From: Quillaja saponaria
Taxonomy: Eukaryota; Streptophyta; Magnoliopsida; Fabales; Quillajaceae
Length of the DNA: 64,000 nucleotides
Direction: 5' to 3'
Assembly (NCBI GenBank): GCA_029379385.1
Contig: CM055612.1
Coordinates: 14,074,001 to 14,138,000 of the forward strand
Both the position numbers and the translations under genes were made by a program. Under the pieces are notes generated by a model. The model saw only the letters and a program-made list of their open reading frames with translations, made no database searches and was not told the origin of the DNA. Below are positions 1 to 11,329 of the stretch, in pieces (position 1 is the stretch's first letter; each line of letters starts with the position of its first letter).

Positions 1-3
1 TTC

Positions 4-333
4 TTATTTTTCCTTTGCTTTGTGAACTGTCAAGTTGGCAGTCGAGATCTTGTAGCTTGCTACCTCCCTTTTGGCCATGCGTAAGGATTGCTCAACTTTG
101 GGTGGCTTTTTCATCCCTGTCGAGAATTCTTGTTTAGTAGCCAGCTTTGACACCTTCATTCTTGTAGTAGTTGCACCTTTGCTTTTAGTAGAAGAACCTT
201 CCTTGTGGTTATCTAGCAGGGGTGATTTGGAAGGCTTTAAACTACACCATACTAGCCTCCCATTCGTACCTAAACTTAACGTTCTTTGAAGCTCTAACCT
301 TAGTACAGCCATGACCCCTATTTTGAGCAGCAA
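4..333 (-). CDS. Hypothetical ORF, possibly a gene fragment at the window edge
   Basis: This is an open frame of 109 codons that I do not recognise. The predicted protein is basic and rich in Lys, Ser and Thr, especially in its C-terminal half, with no visible signal peptide, membrane segment or zinc-binding motif. The flanking 340-620 region also has codon-like stretches on the minus strand (Pro- and Asn-rich) but with stops, so both could be pieces of one decayed gene or element. Real coding status is uncertain. It could equally be a chance ORF in repeat DNA. Confidence 0.2.
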   Translation of the reverse strand: MLLKIGVMAVLRLELQRTLSLGTNGRLVWCSLKPSKSPLLDNHKEGSSTKSKGATTTRMKVSKLATKQEFSTGMKKPPKVEQSLRMAKREVASYKISTANLTVHKAKEK

Positions 334-779
334 CTAAGTTGGTTTCATCCTCCCTCATGTTTAGCTAGTTAGGTGAATTAGAGGGTGGTTTTTGTTGGGT
401 AAGGGAGGCAGGGTAACAAGGAAAAAGCTAGGTGCAGCAGCCCCTTGTTGTAAGTCTTCAAAATTTTGTTCCAGTCGAGAGCTCTTGGTTTTTGGTAAGG
501 TTGATTCATGTAATTTGGAGATGGTTTAGGAGGATTTGCAAGCTGCCATGGTTGGTAGCAAAGATTTTCCTTTTAGCAACCACAACTTGTATGGCCGCCC
601 TTCAATTTGTTGATAGTTCTTGAATTTATAATCTTAGTTCTTTGATATCTTTAGTAGTTGATGAGTTAATACTAGGGAGTAAGAGAATTTTGAATACTAT
701 GGATTAGGAATAAGAAGTAAAAGTAGAACTTAAATGATTAATGGAAAAGAAAAGTTGAAGTAGGTTATATTAATGTTGA

Positions 780-2560
780 ATATAAGTATAAATCAAGTTT
801 TTGGGTTACTTTGATTAACTAAATTAAATTCAAGATTAATGTTTGGAAAATGAGCAATATGAGAGAGTTAATAAATTTTGTTGATTTTATTTGAATAGGG
901 ATAATTATATAAACACTTATAAATGAAATGAAATTAATTATGCCCTTAAGATGTTTGAAAAAAAGGCCTAAAAGAAACTAAGTGTGATAAAATAAATAGA
1001 ACTTGAATAAAACTTGATATATTTAAAGTCTTGGTGGTTAAGCATTATTTAAATTTGAATAAAAGTCTAAGAATAAAGAGTAAAGAATTGTTGGTTAGGT
1101 AGTTAAGGTAAAGCAAATCTTGGAATTTGATTGCATTAATATTGAATGCCATAATCCAAGCCATTGGTTGATTTTAAAAGATTAACTTAACTTAGATTTA
1201 ATGTTGCGAAAATGAGGAATGTCGAAAGTATGAGTTAGTATTGATTTCTTGATATGTATATATATATAAAATATACATACATGATATGGAATCAAGTTCC
1301 CTACAAGGTATTTGTTAAAATACCTAAAAGAACTTATTTCAAGAAACACATAGAAGTTGATATACATATAAGTTTTGTAATTAAGTAATAGTTGAAAATA
1401 TGATTTTCAACTTCGGAACATATTATTGAGCCAAAGACACACATGGACTCAAGAAGGAGTGACTAGCTAGATTCGTAACATTGTGAGTGAGAAATATTAC
1501 CCTTTGGTTGCTAGATTAATGTGCTTAGTTGTTTTGATGTATTTGTTGAATATGCTCATGTACTAGTAAATAGGAGTATATAGTGCTATAATTGAGTTAA
1601 TTGAATTAAATGCTATATGTTTGATCTTTGCATATATATTAATTGAATCATGATTGATGTGTGATTTTGTTTATGTTTGATAAGCGCTAATAAAACTAAT
1701 TTTTATTCGAATTGATTTTTACATATGAAATAGAATTCGGATGCACCTAAGATACATTTGCTTTGTTTACTTGATGTGTGATTAAAACTATTCAAGTAAC
1801 TCAACCCTAGGGATGGATATGTGAGGAGTATATATTTTAGTGTGCGGGAGCAAAATTGCCCTGAGGAGGATGTGTATTTAGTGTGCTGGTGCTGAGTTAC
1901 TCTATTTGGTCCTTTGAGTGCTTTGAATGCTTTGATTGATTTGTTTGTATAGTGTATTACATGAATTGTGTTTGTTTAATTTTATGTTTTCTATATTTAC
2001 GTACATGTAAAATTTAATTATTTTCAATTTATTTGATCAGTGTATTCTATTCAAGTATTGGTTGATGCTAGTACCCTTTGGTTATGTTTTTCACTCATTG
2101 AGTCTTTGTGACTTACCCCTCGCATTTTGATTTTTCTTTAGTATCAGGATCCTATCAGACGAACTTGACGAACTCTTAACTTGCCGATTATGTTACGACA
2201 AGGTACATATTCGAGATCACATACTTGAAGCCAAATAATGAAGTTTGTAGTCACATTAGGGCTTTGGGTGTTGGATTTTGTATTATGTAATAGTTCAATT
2301 ATTTGTTGTTGTGGTATAAAACTAAGTGCAGCTCATTGTGTATATTATTGTTGTTGTTAACTAGTTAAATGCAACTAGGATATGATATGTTTGTATGTTT
2401 GGGCATGTTCCACTTTGCAAGGAATCACTGCCAAAATTTTCAGTTAAAGTGTTTTGTATTTTGATAAACGAGTCTTTGCATGTAGTTTGTTTTATAAAGC
2501 TTTTCTTTTGACTCTTAGTTAGTCATATGTCATATGTGTTCTTTGATTCAAAATCAGGGT
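780..2560 (+). repeat. LTR-like diverged repeat, copy 1
   Basis: This AT-rich segment is a diverged, same-orientation relative of 5,160-7,540. Shared landmarks in order are: 'gaataaaagt' followed by 'gttggtta' (1,060-1,110 and 5,400-5,440); 'cttcggaa' (1,411 and 6,356); 'ggttgctgga/ggttgctaga ttaatgtg'; 'cattgagtct' followed by a pyrimidine stretch (2,096 and 7,085); and 'acttgaag' followed by 'cacta/cacatt' (2,225 and 7,210). The layout 'cactcattgagtc...acttacccctc' resembles the distal half of many chromovirus-type gypsy LTRs, which is why I call it LTR-like. Exact ends, TG/CA termini and target duplications could not be defined. Confidence 0.5.
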
Positions 2561-2579
2561 TATGGAGGTTTGGTAATCT

Positions 2580-3686
2580 ATTCTTCTGGCCAATCATGCT
2601 TTCAAGCCAATTATGACAATCTGGGTTGAAGAAAATTGTTCAACCATCATCGGATAATTCCAAATGCAAAAATCCATAGCATCACACTTGAAACATGCAC
2701 CAAACTCCCTTCAGCATTGCCCTAGAAGTCTATAACCACAAGTAGGGCATACCAGAACTTTAGAAGCTCGGGGATCACTAGATGATACCCTTTTGTGACT
2801 GACTTCCAAGGTCTTGTCCAATTTGACCACTGCCCAACTAGAAATCCTCACTAAGTGAGCCCACATTCTAAAATAGATTTATTTTCATATCTTCGAGGGC
2901 CACCTGGTCTAGGAGTGGAAGAACCTTTTTATCTTGCCTTCTTATAACTTTCCCGCTCTAACTGCCTCTATAAAAATAGGTTCTCTAGTAGATACGTGGC
3001 ATCTATGGCTTGAGTATATATAGTAGTGCCTGTCATGAACACTGACCTGAACATAGAATCCTTCAAACCATTAACAAATCTCTTCACTCTCATCTACTCA
3101 GTAATCGCCATATACGGTGCAAAACATGATAGCTTAGTCAAATAAGTCTCATAATCCACTATTGATATACCCTCTATCTGAACAAAACATTCAAAATCCT
3201 AAGCATACTTATCTCTTACACTTTCAAATAGAAAATGGTTGGTGAAAACTCTACTAAACTCCAGCCATGCAAGTAGGGTTGGCTCTTATGATCGCTGCAC
3301 TAACACCTTATACCACTCATATGCCATATTGTACAGCTAATAATTGACTAATTCTATAGCTCGAATGATATCAGACCACAATGTTATACACAATCTATCA
3401 AACTCCTCCAAGAAAGTATAAGGGTCCTGAGTAGGTTCTACACTTGTCAATCTCAATTGCTGCATCTTTCGAAAGTCATGTAATGCTCAAATACTCCTCG
3501 ATCCTGCTAAACTAGAATATGAGGGTTTGCCTGTTGTAGAGGCTAAACAGGGGGAGTTACAGAAGGTTGTGGTTGATCATGATGTTGTTGAGCTAATATC
3601 CAAACTAAGTCACTAACTATCCTTTGCACTCTGTCTAATCCTTGTACCAACTGCTCTAAAGTAAAACCAAGGGCCATTGTCGACAT
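2580..3686 (-). pseudogene. Ty3/gypsy gag polyprotein remnant
   Basis: Read on the minus strand from an ATG at 3,686, the translation follows the retrotransposon gag layout. A ~40-residue leader is followed by the capsid-like block, with readable words such as WYKVLVQRS, AWLEFSRVF, ESVRDKYA, YETYLTKLS and FAPYMAI (about 3,440-3,090). A degenerate zinc knuckle starting CFKC lies near 2,690, with one His and one Cys position lost. At least five in-frame stops and apparent frameshifts break it, so it is not translatable as a protein. No protease, RT or integrase follows on this strand within the block. Gag coats the element RNA in cytoplasmic particles. The family is most like chromoviruses. Its strand is opposite to the flanking LTR-like repeats, so it may belong to a different, nested element. 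Confidence 0.75.
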
Positions 3687-3965
3687 CAGAGGACTGATAG
3701 ATCACTAATTAGAGCCAGCATCCTGTTATCATATCTCGGTATTTTAGTATGCATTTTAAAATTTTGTGTATAACTTATTGTTGTAAATTAAATAAAAGTG
3801 TGAGTAAATAAAGTAAAATGGATGAATAAATAAATAAAACAAGAAAATCAATATAATGTATATGAATATATACATATATACTTCTATAATGAATTATCAC
3901 CACAAATCTTCAAACTTAATTTGGACCATGAAAGTATATTTTATTATTATTTGCTTTTACCTTCT

Positions 3966-3966
<1 letters not shown>

Positions 3967-4008
<42 letters not shown>

Positions 4009-4012
4009 CCCC
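3967..4012. repeat. Poly(C)/poly(G) homopolymer tract
   Basis: There are 39 uninterrupted C residues from 3,967 to 4,005, then one T and six more C. Overlapping proline-rich reading frames arise only from this tract and are not genes. Such a long C run is rare in AT-rich plant DNA. It may form G-quadruplex or i-motif structures, and its length is prone to sequencing error. Confidence 0.9.
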
Positions 4013-4166
4013 TTTCCCACCGACTTGCCTTTTCCCTTTCAATTTTTTTATCCTTGTTGTGTGTTGTTTTGGAGAGTGTCATTCCTTGTTTCTGTTTGCT
4101 CTAGAAAATTATGGTCAATCTCTAATTCCAGCCAAGTGAAACCTCATATTTTCTTCTTATTGGTGT

Positions 4167-4412
4167 ATGATTCCCCTTGATTCAGCCCAAACCCTTCTTA
4201 GAACGTTTGGTGGCAGAGGTATCATCATTGAAAGTGAAGCCATTGGAGGCATGTTAAGGATGTTTGGAAGAGCAGTATCAAGGGCTAGTGTTACTGGTGG
4301 AGGCAGATGCACTGTTTGGCCATGGCAGCTCATAGACTTTCTTCTTTGCTCTCTCTCGTTCTTTATCTGCTCCTCTTTCTTCTTTTATTTTTGGTTATGG
4401 TTCTTTGCTTAA
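4167..4412 (+). CDS. Small hypothetical ORF with a hydrophobic C-terminus
   Basis: This is an 81-codon frame that I do not recognise. The first ~55 residues are mixed and Gly/Arg/Ile-rich. The last ~25 are strongly hydrophobic with many Phe, Leu and Trp, which would predict a membrane segment. The hydrophobic tail comes from a T-rich stretch (4,340-4,400) and could be chance. No partner genes are nearby, and the surrounding 4.0-5.1 kb has no other recognisable gene. Confidence 0.15.
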   Translation: MIPLDSAQTLLRTFGGRGIIIESEAIGGMLRMFGRAVSRASVTGGGRCTVWPWQLIDFLLCSLSFFICSSFFFYFWLWFFA

Positions 4413-5159
4413 CTCAATAGGTGAACAATCCATTACTCTTTGCTTCTTCTGTTTCGTTTTCTAGCTCTCTTAACTGTTAATTTTGATGGGTTTCCTTTAC
4501 CTATATGAATAATGAAGATGGTGTTTTTTTTCAAGTTTTAAGGATTGTTTTCCTTCTTTGTCTGCTTCACGTTTGGTTTCTCTAGATATTAGTTATAACC
4601 AAGGAGAGTCCAAGGCACATTGGTATTGTTAGTGTATGTCAAATGTTCTTTCTTTGGGCGTGACATTTATTTGCAAATATTTCATATTTTCTTTAGTTTA
4701 TGTTAAGTACCTAGAATTCATGGCAGTTTATTTGGAGTATAAGTTTTGAGTTTTGGAGAATGGAGAGTCACGGGTGATGGCATTAGAGAGGATCTTTTAG
4801 CTAAAAGATGGCTCTTGCTACGTTTATGATAGAATTCTCTGGTGGAATGGCTGGCTTATAAGAAAGCTCCTATTTTTTTTATGGGGAAAAGATCAACAAT
4901 GTGCTTAGTTATTCATCTATGAAGTTCTAAGGTTTAATGATCATGGTCTGTCTAATGTAAGAATGACAGGCCAAATTTGAATTTATGCTTCCTTGTACAA
5001 ATAGGGACCAATGGTATATATTCAATTGGAGCTGTATAGTAAACAAAAAATGCTAGGATTTAGAAGATAGTATGGCAGTTTGGTTATAAGTTATAGTCTT
5101 AGTTAGGATAGTCGAGTGTGATTTATTTAGGGAATTGTTAATTTAATTGCTATGTATGC

Positions 5160-6487
5160 ATGAGATTCTTAATAGTTATTGAATTGAACTAAGAACTACA
5201 TCTAATCAAAATTAAGAAAAACAAGAAATTGGATTGATTCTTTGGAGGTATGTATATATATTTATATATATATACACCTACATGTGGGGTGAGATTGAGA
5301 ATGCCTTTAAGGTGTAAGATAAAATGCTTGAAAGGAACTAATTATAATCTTATGAGTAAAACTTGGTACAAATAATTCTTGGTGGGTAGCTGTTGTTGGA
5401 ATTTGAATAAAAGTTCATAAACAAAAGCAAAGAATAGTTGGTTAATGTTGAGGGTTGATTGTGGGTAAAATGTTGGAAAACCATAGTTAAGTAGGTTTTG
5501 AAGGGATGCAGGGTTAGATTTCGTAGGTTAGAGAAATCTTATATTTTGGGGATTTTTGGAACTAAATTAAATTAAGAGTTCTCAAGAGAAAATGTAGCTT
5601 AAGATCTTAAGATGATTTCTATAGAATTTTGTAACATGGTTCTAAGTATATTTATTGTAGAGCTACTGAATTGTATCAAGGTTCGTGCAAGATTTTAGGC
5701 AAGCTTTAGTCAGTTAGTGAGACATTATCGGGGATTATAGTTGGAATTCACTTAGGATATTTAAATCAAAGTTTTTCCTGACATATTAAAGGATAAATCT
5801 AGAGCGGTGTAAGTTTTATTTTATATTGTGTATTCTGGAGGTATTGGAATTCATGACTGTGATTTTTGGGGTTTGACTGTACCTGTTTTAAAGTAATTGA
5901 TATTTGGGGGTCTTCGCGGATGAATTAGGAGTGAAGTGATGAAGATGAAATGTTCTTGCACCTTGATAAGCTAGATTGAAAAGTTTTGTAATTTAACTCC
6001 CAAGTATGAGAAATTTACAAATATCGGAATCAGAGGTTGGCAACCAAGAATTTTACGAGAGTCCTACTCTGTTTATTTGAGGAAGTGAGTGTGTTCAAGA
6101 CTAATTTTAGCAGAAATTTCTAAATAATTAAGATAGGTAACTTCCTAAAGTTAATATTTAAACTTGGTTTTGTTAAATTGGGTTAAGTATGTAAGTTGAA
6201 ATCAAACATATATCCAAGTGGGGTTGTGAAAATAACTATAAAAAAAGTAACTTTAAATAAATACTTGAAACTTAGTAACTCTATAATTTCGTCATTAAAA
6301 TGTTATAACTTATATAATTGATAAACTAAATAATATGTGAAAAATATAATTGTAGCTTCGGAAAGTATTGTTGAATCAATGACATATGTGAGCATAAGAG
6401 AAAGTGACGAATAAGATGTGTAAACTGGTGAGTGGTTAAATGCTATCTTTGGTTGCTGGATTAGTGTGTTTGATTGTTTGATGTATT

Positions 6488-6523
<36 letters not shown>

Positions 6524-7540
6524 ATATAATAGTAAAAAAGAATTATATTGCTAGGATTAGTTTAAGTGAATTATGGTTTATGCTTGAAATTGTTTGTGGT
6601 TGATAGGAGCTAATGAATTTTTATTTTTGTGAAATGATTTTTACTCCTAAAATAAAAATCATGGTACACCTAGGATGTTTTGATTTAATATTCTAATCTA
6701 AGATATTCTAATTCTAACAAGTGTTTTAAAATAATTGAGTACTCAGTCTTGGTGGGGGAATTTGAAGAAAGAGATTTAATGATTTTGTATTTCAGTGATT
6801 CTGTTTGGTGTGCCAACGCAAAACTACCTCGGTGGGGGTGGTGTACGGGGCTGAGTTACTCGGTTGGCTCTTTGTATGCTTTGTGTTCTTTGATTGCTTT
6901 GATTGTTTTAATTAGATTGTACAAAGTATTACTTGAGCTGTGCTTATTAAGTTTTATGTTTTCCGTAATTGTGTATATGTAACCTTAGTTGTTTTGAAAT
7001 TAATGATATGTTAATATTTATTAACTATATATTATATACGTGTGTTGAGTGATGCTAATATCTTTTAGGTATGGTTTTCTAATCATTGAGTCTGTTAGAC
7101 TCATCCCTCTTTGTTAATATTTTTTTTAGTAACAAAATCTCAAGGAATATCAATTACCAATATTGGGCTTGCCGAGTGTTTGATGGCAAAGTACATTCAA
7201 AATCTTATACTTGAAGTCAATGATGAAAATTTACAGTCACACTAGAGCTGTGAGGTGTTTGGTCTTATGTTATGTAGTAGTCTAGTTTTTATTATTATTG
7301 TGATATGGCTTCGCTCCCCTGTGTTATTTTATGGCTATTGTGATATGGTTATATATAAGTAGGTGTACTTTTTTTTTTTTTTGGTGCATGTTCTATATTG
7401 TAAGGAACTTCTGCTAAAATTTTTAATAAATTGTTATTTGTTTCAGTAAATAAACTTTTATAGTTAACTTGTGTTTTATAAAATTTATTTTTATTCTTTA
7501 GTTAGTCAATAATCGTATGTATTCAATTGTGGAAAATTCA
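5160..7540 (+). repeat. LTR-like diverged repeat, copy 2
   Basis: This is a same-orientation, diverged relative of 780-2,560, longer by a few hundred bases and interrupted by a dinucleotide repeat at ~6,490-6,524. The conserved 3' part includes 'cattgagtct' near 7,085, a T-rich tract, the 'acttgaagtcaa' block and the closing 'tgctaaaatttttaa' block near 7,412. If copies 1 and 2 are the LTRs of one element, the interior (2,560-5,160) is far too short for a complete gypsy element and carries an opposite-strand gag. Two independent relics or a rearranged element are therefore also possible. Confidence 0.5.
6489..6524. repeat. (AT)n microsatellite
   Basis: This is a nearly pure TA dinucleotide run inside LTR-like copy 2. 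Shorter TA runs occur at 1,254, 5,250 and 7,578. Confidence 0.9.
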
Positions 7541-7715
7541 TTAATTATATAATACTAAAATTATTATTAATCACTACAAGATATATATATATATATTTAC
7601 TATCTTAACAAGTACAAGTACATTAAGTTAAAAAACATTCTTAAATAATTAAACATATTACAATTAATAATAAAATGAGAAATTCTCAAAACACTGAGTG
7701 CACTTAGAACAAAAA

Positions 7716-7850
7716 AAAAACGTTTCTTATAATGATTGATTGTGATTTTAATAATAAGTAAAAATTAACTTAGTGCATGTAGAAGGAAAAAACATTACTT
7801 ATAATGTTTGATTGTGATTTTAATAACAAGTAAAAATTACTTTATCATTT
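7716..7850. repeat. Short direct duplication
   Basis: Two adjacent ~70 bp copies share 'gattgtgattttaata' followed by 'aagtaaaaatta' (about 7,735 and 7,808). There is no coding content. The surrounding 7.5-7.9 kb is very AT-rich with nothing else recognisable. Confidence 0.7.
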
Positions 7851-7924
7851 AAAAAATATTAATATAAGAATTACATTATAAATTAATAAATATCGGTAAA
7901 ACGGGTCATATGAAATTTTTTTTA

Positions 7925-8510
7925 AAATATTTATAGATTGAAATTTGTCGTGTTCAAGGGACTAGCTATAGCAATAGGTAGCTTGTCTCTTTCAGTTAAA
8001 AGTACCAAACTCTCCCCACTTTGATAGTCACTACAAAAGACTTGCCCGTTAAAGTCTAATACAAGATAATTAGAAGACTTGGAAGTCATGAGACCATGAC
8101 ATCTCAAAAGTGCACCGCGATGATTTCGCCACTCATGCTCCAAGTAGTAAAGTTGGATGGGAGCGCCATATTTATAGTGGCACACCTTATGATGTTTGCT
8201 CGAAAGTCTAGAAGGTAGAATTTTTGAGAAGATAATCAGAAGACTGAAGTCCATTACTACCCAAAAATCTTAATTGTAGTTATTTCCATTTCCACAACTA
8301 CATCACGTTAAATCTAGGGTATTAATATATAGATTACAAAAATTGTTAAGTATACTTAAAGTAAACTAAAAAACAACAAAAAATTAGAAACCTCTTTTTT
8401 ACATTTTCGTCTATCTACAAACAATGGGAAGGGTACGTAGCATTACCCTAAAAATATATCACTGCATCACAAGAAAAATTAATGTATTCATGCTTAGCTC
8501 ATTTGGCCTA
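7925..8510 (+). repeat. Repeat unit R1, copy 1 (diverged)
   Basis: This is the first of four related units. The core is recognised by 'agaagacttgga', 'tcatgagaccatgac', 'aaaagtgcaccgcga', 'tggcacaccttat', 'cattcca' and 'gttaaatctag', and is followed by a short block ending in 'ttcatgcttagctca'. A 107-codon minus-strand frame spans it, but the sister copies do not keep that frame open, so I treat the unit as non-coding. Confidence 0.75.
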
Positions 8511-8600
8511 ATATTAGGTTTTATGTCATTTTCCTTCTTCGAATCCCAACCTCCCAATATACCAAAAATTAAAATGATTAGTAATTAAACAAAATATTTA
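8486..8600 (+). repeat. tRNA-derived SINE-like head (A box + B box)
   Basis: 'TAGCTCATTTGG' at about 8,496 matches the Pol III A-box pattern TRGCNNARNNGG. About 40 bases later, 'TTCGAATCCCA' at 8,539 matches the B-box core. The spacing fits a tRNA-derived SINE head. A second instance lies at 20,269-20,372 with a long poly(A) tail. No tRNA cloverleaf can be folded, so this is not a functional tRNA gene. SINEs are transcribed by RNA polymerase III and mobilised by LINE reverse transcriptase. Confidence 0.45.
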
Positions 8601-9350
8601 CTATTTTAGTCCCAAAAAACTGTAATAAAATATTTTATTTCTGTCCTTGAGAAGTTGTTTTTCTAGTAAAGTCTTCAAAGATCAAGTATTTTTCAATCAT
8701 GTTCTTAATTTGTTTGACGCATAAAATAAAAACAATAACAAATGATTACATAACAATTTTGTGATTGACATGCCCTTTCTAAGGTCATGAGTTCGAATCC
8801 CAACTTCCCAAAATACCAAAAATTAGAATGATTAGTAATTAAAAGAAAAAAATTTACTATTTTAGTCCCAAAAAACTGCAATAAAATATTTTATTTCTAT
8901 CCTCAAGTAGTTGTTTTTCTAATAAAATCCTCAAAGGTCAAGTATTTTTCAATCATGTTCTTAATTAGTCAGACCCAAAAAATAAAAACAATAACAAATG
9001 ATTACATAACAATTTTGTGACTATGTGCCCTTTCTCATGGGTTCGAATCCCAACTTTCCAATATACCAAAAATTAAAATGATCAGTAATTAAAAAAAATA
9101 TTTACCATTTTAGTCCCAAAAATTGCAATAAAATATTTTATTTGTATCATTGAGAAGTTGTTTTTCTAGTAAAGTCCTCAAAGATCAAGTATTTTTCAAT
9201 CATGTTCTTAATTAGTCAGACCTGAAAAATAAAAACAATAACAAATGATTACATAACTATTTTGTGACTAACATTTGAAAGCATAGACCCAGAAAATAAA
9301 AACAATAACAAATGATTACATAACAATTTTGTGACTAACATGTCAAAGCA
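8538..9350 (+). repeat. ~250 bp tandem repeat, about three copies
   Basis: Units begin at about 8,538, 8,792 and 9,042, each with 'ttcgaatcccaac' and then 'ccaaaaatta'. The period is 254 then 250 bp. A truncated fourth part repeats 'aacaataacaaatgattaca' at ~9,240 and ~9,302. Each unit carries a B-box-like motif, so the array may have grown by unequal exchange from a SINE plus flank. A single related unit lies at 20,395-20,570. Confidence 0.85.
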
Positions 9351-9719
9351 TAGGTGACATGTAGGATAAACTTTTACTTTTTAGTTATCTTATGCTGCAC
9401 GTGTCATCTTCATCTTCACCTATTGAATAATTAATGGTTAATGTTATAGTTGTTAGAATTTACTTTTAAATCTAATCAATTAATATTACAATTAAAAATT
9501 ATATATATTGTTATTATATTATAATCTCATTTAAAATTAATTAATTAGTATTAGATGGAATACCTCATTTATTTATTATATATATCATAAAATTATGAAG
9601 AATATAATATGTGAGAATTATTATATTAATAATAATAAAAAAATAATTACTAGATAATTACAGGTATTAATCATACAATTAACACATAATATTTAATATA
9701 AAAAATTCTCACTACCAGA

Positions 9720-10030
9720 AAAATCTAAGATAATCAGAAGACTTGGAAGGTCATGAGACCATGACTACTCAAAAGTGCACCGCGATAAGGTGCGCTAACT
9801 TATATAAAGTGGCGGACACACACTCCAGTTGGAAGGACGTGACATTATGGTGGCACACCTTATCATGTTCCCTCAAAAGTCTCGAAGGTACAATTTTGAG
9901 AAAATAATCAGAAGACTTGAAGTCCATGACGCCCCAAAAGTCGTAATTGAAGTTATTTCCATTTCCATTTCCACACCTGTATCTTACGCTGCACATGTCG
10001 TCCTCATCTTCACCAATTGAATAATTAATT
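9720..10030 (+). repeat. Repeat unit R1, copy 2
   Basis: This has the same landmarks as the other R1 units ('tcatgagaccatgact', 'ggacgtgacattatgg', 'caaaagtcgtaattgaag'). It is followed by a ~290 bp AT-rich stretch (10,030-10,320) that resembles 20,650-21,000, part of the copia-like LTR. The array period is therefore a composite of R1 core plus LTR-derived sequence. Confidence 0.85.
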
Positions 10031-10324
10031 GTTAATGTGATAGTTGTTAGAATTCACATGTAAAATTAATCAATTAATATTAAGTATATTAATTTTTTCA
10101 CACTGTTATGATGTTATAGTTTTATTTTTAAAATTAATTAATTAATATTAAATAAAATAGCTCATCTATTTATATATATCATGAATTTTTATTATATTAA
10201 TAAAATAATATATAAGAATTATTACATTGATAATAATAATAAAAAATTATTAGATAGTTGCAGGTATTAATCACAAAAATTAACACAATCTTTATTGTAA
10301 AAAAAAACTCAAACCGAAAGAAAA

Positions 10325-10770
10325 ATCAAAGATAATCAGAAGACTTGGAAGTCATGAGACCATGACTACTCAAAAGTGCACCGCGACTTAGTGTGCTAAC
10401 TTATATAAAGTGGCACACTCCAGTTGGATGGACGTGACATTATGGTGGCATGCCTTATCATGTTCCCTCAAAAGTCTTGAAGGTGCAATTTTGAGAAGAT
10501 AATCAGAAGACTTTAAGTCCATGACTCCCCAAAAGTCGTAATTGAAGTCATTTCCATTTCCACACCTATATCACAGACGTTAAATCTGGGGTATCAATAC
10601 TTATATTACCAATTGTTAAGTACATTTAATATAAATTAAAAGATAAAAAATTAGATACCATATTTTCTATGTTTTTATCTACCTATATATAATGGGAGCA
10701 GTGCATTACCCTAAATCTACAACCACTTCACATGATAAAATGATGTATTCATGCTTAGCTCATTATATTA
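10325..10770 (+). repeat. Repeat unit R1, copy 3 (holds the empty MULE target site)
   Basis: This is a full R1 unit. At 10,580-10,589 it carries an uninterrupted TTAAATCTGG followed directly by 'ggtatcaatactta'. In the next unit exactly this sequence is split by the MULE. The tail runs through 'ttcatgcttagctca' at ~10,750. Confidence 0.9.
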
Positions 10771-10911
10771 ATAATATATAATATGTGAGTCATTATATTG
10801 ACAGTAATAAATAAATAAAATTATTAGATAATTACAGATATTAATCACAAAATTAACACATAATATTTAATATAAAAAATCCTCAGACTGAAAGAAAAAT
10901 CTGTGAAAGAA

Positions 10912-11184
10912 AAATCAAAGATGATCAGAAGACTTGGAGGTCATGAGACCATGACTACTCAAAAGTGCGCCGCGATAAGGTGTGCTAACTTATATAAAGT
11001 GGCGGACGCATACTCTAGTTGGAAGGACGTGACATTATGGTGGCACACCTTATCATGTTCCCTCAAAAGTCTTGAAGGTACAATTTTGAGAAGATAATCA
11101 GGAGACTTGTAGTCCATGACTCCCCAAAAGTCGTAATTGAAGTCATTTCCATTTCCACACCTATATCACAGACGTTAAATCTGG
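10912..11184 (+). repeat. Repeat unit R1, copy 4, left half (interrupted)
   Basis: The unit is near-identical to copies 2 and 3 until TTAAATCTGG at 11,175-11,184. There it stops and unrelated sequence begins. The missing right half resumes at 20,101. A minus-strand ORF across the junction (11,063-11,275) is accidental. Confidence 0.9.
11175..11184 (+). other. MULE target-site duplication, left copy
   Basis: TTAAATCTGG is identical to 20,101-20,110. Ten bases (or nine plus a terminal T) fits the 8-11 bp duplications made by Mutator-family transposases. Confidence 0.85.
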
Positions 11185-11329
11185 ATTTCAAAGTCAAAAG
11201 AGTTACCTGGCTCCTTGAAAAATAAATACTAAACTCCATTTTTAATAAATTTGTACGTAAAAGACACAAATTCACTTGTTATGTCAGCTCCACGTAAATA
11301 GGGAGAAAAAATATATTGTTGACAAAATT

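Noticed and set aside
3856..4139. Proline-rich ORFs
   Set aside because: They are produced by the poly(C) run in two frames and have no other coding evidence.
7931..8254. 107-codon minus-strand ORF in R1 copy 1
   Set aside because: The sister R1 copies do not keep this frame open or conserve the protein, so the repeat is more likely non-coding.
8530..9055. tRNA genes suggested by 'ttcgaatccc' motifs
   Set aside because: No acceptor stem, anticodon arm or full cloverleaf can be formed. At best these are SINE-type Pol III boxes.
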